A DNA stretch of 64,000 bases from Shewanella japonica. Its GTDB lineage: Bacteria; Pseudomonadota; Gammaproteobacteria; Enterobacterales; Shewanellaceae. The position numbers were made by a program, and so were the translations under genes. Position 1 is the stretch's first letter. Each line of letters starts with the position of its first letter. Location of the stretch: the NCBI RefSeq assembly GCF_002075795.1, contig NZ_CP020472.1:1409001-1473000 (forward strand). The letters are read 5' to 3'. The notes under the pieces are model-generated. The model saw nothing but the letters and a program-made list of their open reading frames with translations, had not been told where the DNA came from and searched no databases. Below are positions 59,811 to 64,000 of the stretch, piece by piece.

Positions 59811-61184
59811 ATGTTTGAGAATCTATCCGACAGACTGTCGCGCACCCTCAAGAATATTAGTGGTCGTGGTCGCTTAACCGAAGACAACATTAAAGAAACC
59901 TTGCGAGAAGTGCGTATGGCACTACTTGAGGCTGATGTTGCATTGCCCGTTGTACGCCAATTTGTTAATAGCGTAAAAGAGCGTGCCGTAGGTCAAGAAG
60001 TCTCTAAAAGTTTAAGTCCAGGACAAGCATTCATTAAAATTGTCCAAAATGAACTTGAAAAGGCAATGGGTGAGGCGAATGAAGCTTTAGATTTAGCCGC
60101 TCAACCACCTGCAGTATTAATGATGGCCGGCTTACAAGGGGCGGGTAAAACGACCAGTGTCGCTAAATTAGCGAAATTTTTGCGTGAGCGTGAAAAGAAA
60201 TCTGTACTGGTGGTCAGCGCTGACGTCTATCGTCCTGCAGCGATCAAACAGTTAGAAACACTAGCAACTGAAGTTGAAGTTGAATTTTTCCCATCAGATG
60301 TTAGCCAAAAGCCTGTTGATATCGCAAAGGCGGCTATTGCTCATGCGAAATTAAAGTTCATTGATGTGGTGATAGTCGATACTGCGGGTCGACTCCATGT
60401 TGATGAAGCGATGATGGATGAGATTAAAGATCTCCATGCCACGATTAACCCTGTTGAGACTTTATTTGTTGTTGATGCAATGACAGGTCAAGACGCAGCT
60501 AATACGGCAAAATCATTTAATGAAGCGCTACCGTTAACGGGTGTCATTCTGACAAAAGTTGATGGTGATGCTCGTGGTGGTGCCGCACTATCTATCAGAA
60601 ACATTACCGGTAAACCAATTAAGTTCTTAGGTGTTGGTGAAAAAACCGATGCACTAGAACCTTTCCATCCTGAACGTATAGCATCACGTATTCTTGGTAT
60701 GGGCGATGTATTGTCGCTGATTGAAGAAGTTGAGCGTGGTGTTGATAAAGAAAAAGCGATGAAGCTGGCTTCGAAAGTGAAGTCGGGTGGTGGATTCGAC
60801 CTTGAAGATTTTCGTGAACAACTGCAGCAAATGAAAAATATGGGCGGCATGATGGGCATGATTGAGAAACTGCCTGGTGTAGGCCAACTTCCACCAGAAG
60901 CATTAGCTCAAGTTCAAGATGGTAAAATGACCAATCAAATGGAAGCCATTATTAACTCTATGACGCCTGGCGAACGCCAACGTCCAGATATTATCAAAGG
61001 ATCGCGTAAGCGCCGCATTGCATTAGGTTCAGGTACTCAAATTCAAGACGTTAACCGTCTATTGAAACAGTTTACCCAGATGCAAAAAATGATGAAAAAA
61101 ATGTCTGGTAAAGGTGGTATGAAGAAAATGATGCGCAGCATGGGCGGAATGATGCCACCTGGAATGAAGTTCCCAGGGCGTTGA
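59811..61184 (+). CDS. ffh: Signal recognition particle protein Ffh
   Basis: Ffh binds 4.5S RNA and signal sequences of nascent inner-membrane proteins and hands them to FtsY. The 457-aa protein has the N domain, the GTPase G domain (GLQGAGKTTSVAKLA near residue 106, VVIVDTAGRLHVDEAMM, TKVDGDARGGAALS), and the Met-rich M domain (QMQKMMKKMSGKGGMKKMM). Length is normal. Confidence 0.98.
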   Translation: MFENLSDRLSRTLKNISGRGRLTEDNIKETLREVRMALLEADVALPVVRQFVNSVKERAVGQEVSKSLSPGQAFIKIVQNELEKAMGEANEALDLAAQPPAVLMMAGLQGAGKTTSVAKLAKFLREREKKSVLVVSADVYRPAAIKQLETLATEVEVEFFPSDVSQKPVDIAKAAIAHAKLKFIDVVIVDTAGRLHVDEAMMDEIKDLHATINPVETLFVVDAMTGQDAANTAKSFNEALPLTGVILTKVDGDARGGAALSIRNITGKPIKFLGVGEKTDALEPFHPERIASRILGMGDVLSLIEEVERGVDKEKAMKLASKVKSGGGFDLEDFREQLQQMKNMGGMMGMIEKLPGVGQLPPEALAQVQDGKMTNQMEAIINSMTPGERQRPDIIKGSRKRRIALGSGTQIQDVNRLLKQFTQMQKMMKKMSGKGGMKKMMRSMGGMMPPGMKFPGR

Positions 61185-61286
61185 TTCGTAGCCTTATTCA
61201 ATAAAGACTTTTCAATTTGTCCCGTAAAGATTGAGTTTTCATTGATGCAACCTTAAATGTCTTGGTTTAAAAAACGACGGATTTGG

Positions 61287-61314
61287 TTGCATTAATTGTA
61301 AAATCAGGTAAAAT
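61287..61314 (+). promoter_or_regulatory. Sigma-70 promoter of the rpsP operon
   Basis: TTGCAT (-35, 61287-61292), 16-nt spacer, TAAAAT (-10, 61309-61314), followed by a GC-containing discriminator (CTTGCGGC), as is usual for ribosomal-protein promoters under stringent control. Confidence 0.65.
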
Positions 61315-61327
61315 CTTGCGGCTTTCT

Positions 61328-61367
61328 CTGGGGCCCTTCGCGAACACGGAGTCCCAGTTTTTATTTT
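61328..61367 (+). promoter_or_regulatory. Terminator-like hairpin in the rpsP leader (possible attenuator)
   Basis: CTGGGGCCC (61328-61336) can pair with GGAGTCCCAG (61348-61357, one bulge) around loop TTCGCGAACAC, followed at once by TTTTTATTTT. It lies between the promoter and the rpsP ribosome site, so it could stop part of the transcripts. Confidence 0.6.
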
Positions 61368-61401
61368 GCTAACTAGCAAATCATTAGAGGAATTAAAACG
61401 C

Positions 61402-61653
61402 ATGGTTACCATTCGTTTAGCTCGTGGCGGCGCAAAAAAGCGTCCATTTTACAATATCGTTGTTGCTGATAGCCGCAATGCTCGTGACGGTCGTTTCATC
61501 GAACGTGTTGGTTTTTTCAACCCTTTAGCTAAAGGCCAAGAAGAAACTTTACGTTTAGATCTAGACCGTGTAGATCACTGGGTTGCTACTGGTGCAGCAA
61601 CTTCAGAACGCGTAGCAAAGTTGATCAAAGACGCTCGTAAAGCTGTTGCTTAA
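61402..61653 (+). CDS. rpsP: 30S ribosomal protein S16
   Basis: S16 binds 16S rRNA early in 30S assembly. The 83-aa protein shows [40 protein letters not shown] and the C-terminal [12 protein letters not shown]. The ATG at 61402 has AGAGGAA upstream; an in-frame start at 61366 is not credible. First gene of rpsP-rimM-trmD-rplS. Confidence 0.98.
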   Translation: MVTIRLARGGAKKRPFYNIVVADSRNARDGRFIERVGFFNPLAKGQEETLRLDLDRVDHWVATGAATSERVAKLIKDARKAVA

Positions 61654-61673
61654 TAGCGTTAAGGTATAAATAG

Positions 61674-62204
61674 ATGAGTAGTAATCAACAACCCATCGTA
61701 CTAGGAAAAATTGGTTCTAGTCATGGTATTAAAGGTTGGATGAAAATCACTTCTTATACCGATTCTGTTGAAGGTATTTTTGATTATTCGCCTTGGCTAA
61801 TTAAAGAACAAGGTGAATGGCGTGAAGTTAAGGTCGCTCAGTGGCGTTATCAAGGTAAAGCAATTGTTGCTTGTCTTGAAGGCGTAAACAACCGAGAAGA
61901 TGCGCAACTGCTTACTAACTGTGAGATTGCCATCCAGCATGACCAAATTAAAGACTTGTCAGAGGATGAATTCTACTGGCGTGACTTAATTGGTTGTACT
62001 GTGACAAACACTAAAGGCTATGACATGGGCAGTGTTGACCAGATCGTGGAAACAGGATCTAACGACGTGTTACTTGTTAAAGCTAACGTTAAAGATGCTT
62101 TTGGCAAAGCGGAACGCATGATTCCCTTTGTCCCTGAGCAGTTCATCCTTGAGGTGAATGTGCAAAGTAAACAGATATTAGTGGATTGGGATCCAGACTT
62201 TTAA
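61674..62204 (+). CDS. rimM: Ribosome maturation factor RimM
   Basis: RimM assists maturation of the 30S head through S19. The 176-aa protein has the N-terminal RimM domain ([17 protein letters not shown]) and the C-terminal PRC barrel ([33 protein letters not shown]). It lies 20 nt after rpsP and 15 nt before trmD. Confidence 0.97.
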   Translation: MSSNQQPIVLGKIGSSHGIKGWMKITSYTDSVEGIFDYSPWLIKEQGEWREVKVAQWRYQGKAIVACLEGVNNREDAQLLTNCEIAIQHDQIKDLSEDEFYWRDLIGCTVTNTKGYDMGSVDQIVETGSNDVLLVKANVKDAFGKAERMIPFVPEQFILEVNVQSKQILVDWDPDF

Positions 62205-62219
62205 GTCGAGGTACAACAT

Positions 62220-62966
62220 ATGTGGTTAGGGGTTGTAACCCTGTTTCCTGAGATGTTTCGTGCTGTTACAGACTTTGGAGTGACGGGTCGAGCCGTTAAA
62301 AACGGACTGTTAGAGTTGCAAACATGGAATCCTCGTGATTTCACACATGATCGACATAATACTGTTGATGACCGTCCTTACGGTGGTGGTCCTGGTATGT
62401 TGATGATGGTGCAACCGTTACGCGATGCGATTCATGCTGCGAAAGCAGCTGCAGGTGACGGTGCGAAGGTGATTTACTTATCGCCTCAAGGACGCAAGCT
62501 GGATCAGCAAGGTGTCAGTGAGTTAAGTCAATCATCGAGTTTGGTACTGGTATGTGGTCGATACGAAGGTGTTGATGAACGTATCATCCAATCTGAAGTT
62601 GATGAAGAATGGTCAATTGGTGATTATGTGCTTTCGGGCGGAGAATTACCTGCGATGACTCTCATTGATTCAGTTGCAAGGCTAGTACCTGGTGTACTAG
62701 GTAAGCAAGCATCAGCAGAGCAAGATTCTTTCTCTGATGGTTTATTGGATTGTCCTCACTATACTCGCCCTGAAAACTTGGATGGTGTTGGTGTTCCGGC
62801 AGTGTTGTTAAGCGGTGACCACGAAAAAATTAGACTCTGGCGGTTGCAACAAAGTCTTGGTAGGACTTTTTTACGACGACCAGAATTATTTGAAAATCTA
62901 GCTCTGACTGGCGAACAAAAGACTCTTTTAGCAGAGTTTGTTAACAATTTAGACAAGCCTGTTTAG
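62220..62966 (+). CDS. trmD: tRNA (guanine37-N1)-methyltransferase TrmD
   Basis: TrmD makes m1G37 in tRNAs reading CNN and GGG-type codons, preventing frameshifting. The 248-aa SPOUT enzyme has [38 protein letters not shown], the trefoil-knot SAM region [12 protein letters not shown] and [15 protein letters not shown] with the catalytic Asp region further on. Third gene of the rpsP operon. Confidence 0.98.
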   Translation: MWLGVVTLFPEMFRAVTDFGVTGRAVKNGLLELQTWNPRDFTHDRHNTVDDRPYGGGPGMLMMVQPLRDAIHAAKAAAGDGAKVIYLSPQGRKLDQQGVSELSQSSSLVLVCGRYEGVDERIIQSEVDEEWSIGDYVLSGGELPAMTLIDSVARLVPGVLGKQASAEQDSFSDGLLDCPHYTRPENLDGVGVPAVLLSGDHEKIRLWRLQQSLGRTFLRRPELFENLALTGEQKTLLAEFVNNLDKPV

Positions 62967-63000
62967 TCGAAGCTCAGTTAATCCTAGAACGGAGTAAGTT

Positions 63001-63354
63001 ATGAACAATATCATTAAAATGCTCAACGATGAGCAAATGAAAACTGACGTACCTGAATTTGGTGCTGGTGATACAGTAGTCGTTCAAGTACGTGTTAAAG
63101 AAGGTGAAAAAGAGCGTCTACAGGCGTTCGAAGGTGTGGTAATCGCTAAGCGTAACCGTGGTCTTCACTCTGCATTCACTGTACGTAAAATCTCTAATGG
63201 CGAAGGTGTTGAGCGTGGTTTCCAAACTCACAGTCCACTAGTAGCTAGCATCGAAGTTAAGCGTCGCGGTCGTGTTCGTCGTGCTAAGCTTTACTACCTA
63301 CGTGAGCGTTCAGGTAAATCTGCACGTATCCGTGAGAAGTTGGCAACTAAGTAA
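63001..63354 (+). CDS. rplS: 50S ribosomal protein L19
   Basis: L19 lies at the 30S-50S interface. The 117-aa protein shows the family blocks [53 protein letters not shown] and the basic C-terminus ([20 protein letters not shown]). Last gene of the operon, followed by a strong terminator. Confidence 0.98.
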   Translation: MNNIIKMLNDEQMKTDVPEFGAGDTVVVQVRVKEGEKERLQAFEGVVIAKRNRGLHSAFTVRKISNGEGVERGFQTHSPLVASIEVKRRGRVRRAKLYYLRERSGKSARIREKLATK

Positions 63355-63395
63355 TAGTTACCCGCTTGAAAAATTAGATGCAGTGTTCGCACAAC

Positions 63396-63419
63396 AACCC
63401 GCCTATATGGCGGGTTTTT
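63396..63419 (+). terminator. Terminator after rplS
   Basis: AACCCGCC, loop TATAT, GGCGGGTTTTT. Confidence 0.93.
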
Positions 63420-63450
63420 GTTTTATTAGTCAAAATTAAAAATTTTTAGG

Positions 63451-63479
63451 TTGCCAAGTGAACTTGAACAAGGCATAGT
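63451..63479 (+). promoter_or_regulatory. Candidate promoter of aroF
   Basis: TTGCCA (63451-63456), 17-nt spacer, CATAGT (63474-63479). The dyad TGTAA-N10-TTACA (63491-63510) lies just downstream of the expected start of transcription. Confidence 0.45.
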
Positions 63480-63557
63480 TAGCTCAACTTTGTAATGGTG
63501 TAGCGTTACAGTGATATTTTGAAATAGAGTTAACACGAACAGAAGTGAGTATAGAGC

Positions 63558-64000
63558 ATGCAACAAGATACGATTAACAACGTCCACATTAGTTCTGAAA
63601 AGGTGTTGGTTACGCCAGCTGAGTTAAAAAATGAGTTACCGTTATCTGATCATGCTTATCAGTATATTTTAGATGCTCGCCAAACGGTGGCGGATATTGT
63701 TCATAAGCGCGATAATCGTGTGCTAATCGTGACAGGCCCTTGCTCTATTCATGACATCGATGCAGCAAAAGAATATGCATTAAAACTTAAAAAACTTCAC
63801 GATGAGCTAAGTGGTGAATTTTACATCTTAATGCGAGTGTACTTCGAAAAACCTCGCACAACAGTAGGCTGGAAAGGGCTTATAAATGATCCTGATATGA
63901 ATGAATCATTTGATGTAGAGAAAGGTTTAAGAATGGCGCGTGAGCTGATGATTTGGCTTGCAGAGCTTGAATTGCCTGTGGCAACAGAAGCACTTGATCC
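63558..64000 (+). CDS. aroF: 3-deoxy-7-phosphoheptulonate synthase (DAHP synthase), AroF type, 3' end outside window
   Basis: DAHP synthase condenses PEP and erythrose-4-phosphate, the first step of the shikimate pathway. The 147 visible residues begin MQQDTINNVHISSEKVL, close to the tyrosine-sensitive E. coli AroF N-terminus, and include LIVTGPCSIHD, MRVYFEKPRTTVGWKGLIND and LPVATEALDP of the type I-alpha family. The C-terminal metal and substrate residues lie beyond the window. The subtype rests on the N-terminus only. Confidence 0.93.
   Translation, partial: MQQDTINNVHISSEKVLVTPAELKNELPLSDHAYQYILDARQTVADIVHKRDNRVLIVTGPCSIHDIDAAKEYALKLKKLHDELSGEFYILMRVYFEKPRTTVGWKGLINDPDMNESFDVEKGLRMARELMIWLAELELPVATEALD

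Overview
The window is a stretch of chromosome from a Shewanella-like marine gammaproteobacterium. This rests on protein-level resemblance and on gene order remembered from Shewanella: gltBD, a YhcC-type radical SAM gene, hptA, oxyR and cyaC, then mutH/rppH/ptsP, nhaA/nhaR, sdhE-ygfX, nadB/rpoE-rseABC, lepAB-rnc-era-recO-pdxJ-acpS, ffh, rpsP-rimM-trmD-rplS and aroF. The DNA is AT-leaning and densely coded. I see no rRNA, tRNA, CRISPR array, insertion sequence, prophage or integron. The content is overwhelmingly core-genome housekeeping.

Layout. 1-9.1 kb: the 3' part of tsaD, plsY, folB-folK-uppP, an unusual rlmA homologue, an Lpp-type lipoprotein, cca, and an exeA/exeB (gspA/gspB) pair. 9.2-19.7 kb: hemL, pyrB, a ClC channel, a DUF6776 protein, erpA, aqpZ, anmK and an M23 peptidase. 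19.8-30.6 kb: tyrS, a three-gene DUF2721/TRIC/NTF2-like operon, a CbiB-like protein, mtnN and gltBD. 31.1-37 kb: the YhcC-type gene, hptA (phosphorelay to ArcA), oxyR, cyaC (carrying a frameshift), mutH, and a 730-nt gene-free region with DnaA boxes before rppH. 37-45 kb: ptsP, a TauE-like permease, thyA, nhaA (frameshifted), a small secreted protein, nhaR and sdhE-ygfX. 45-57 kb: nadB, the sigma-E operon, and lepA to acpS. 57-64 kb: an Mpo1-like protein, a CorB-like protein, a CcsA-like protein, ffh, the rpsP operon and the start of aroF.

The most interesting non-coding element is the mutH-rppH intergenic region (35814-36543). It carries consensus DnaA boxes in the same gene context as E. 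coli DARS2, the site that regenerates ATP-DnaA, so it is a strong candidate for the Shewanella DARS2 counterpart. Other points are a perfect palindrome upstream of gltB (candidate LiuR-type operator), a terminator-like hairpin inside the rpsP leader, an autoregulatory sigma-E promoter, an RlmA homologue with an eroded SAM-binding motif next to a 9-bp tandem repeat, and the absence of lgt from its usual place between ptsP and thyA. Two genes, nhaA and cyaC, each need one extra base to read through. These are either real lesions, a slippage device (cyaC has a six-T run), or assembly errors. I did not find a wholly new multi-gene system.
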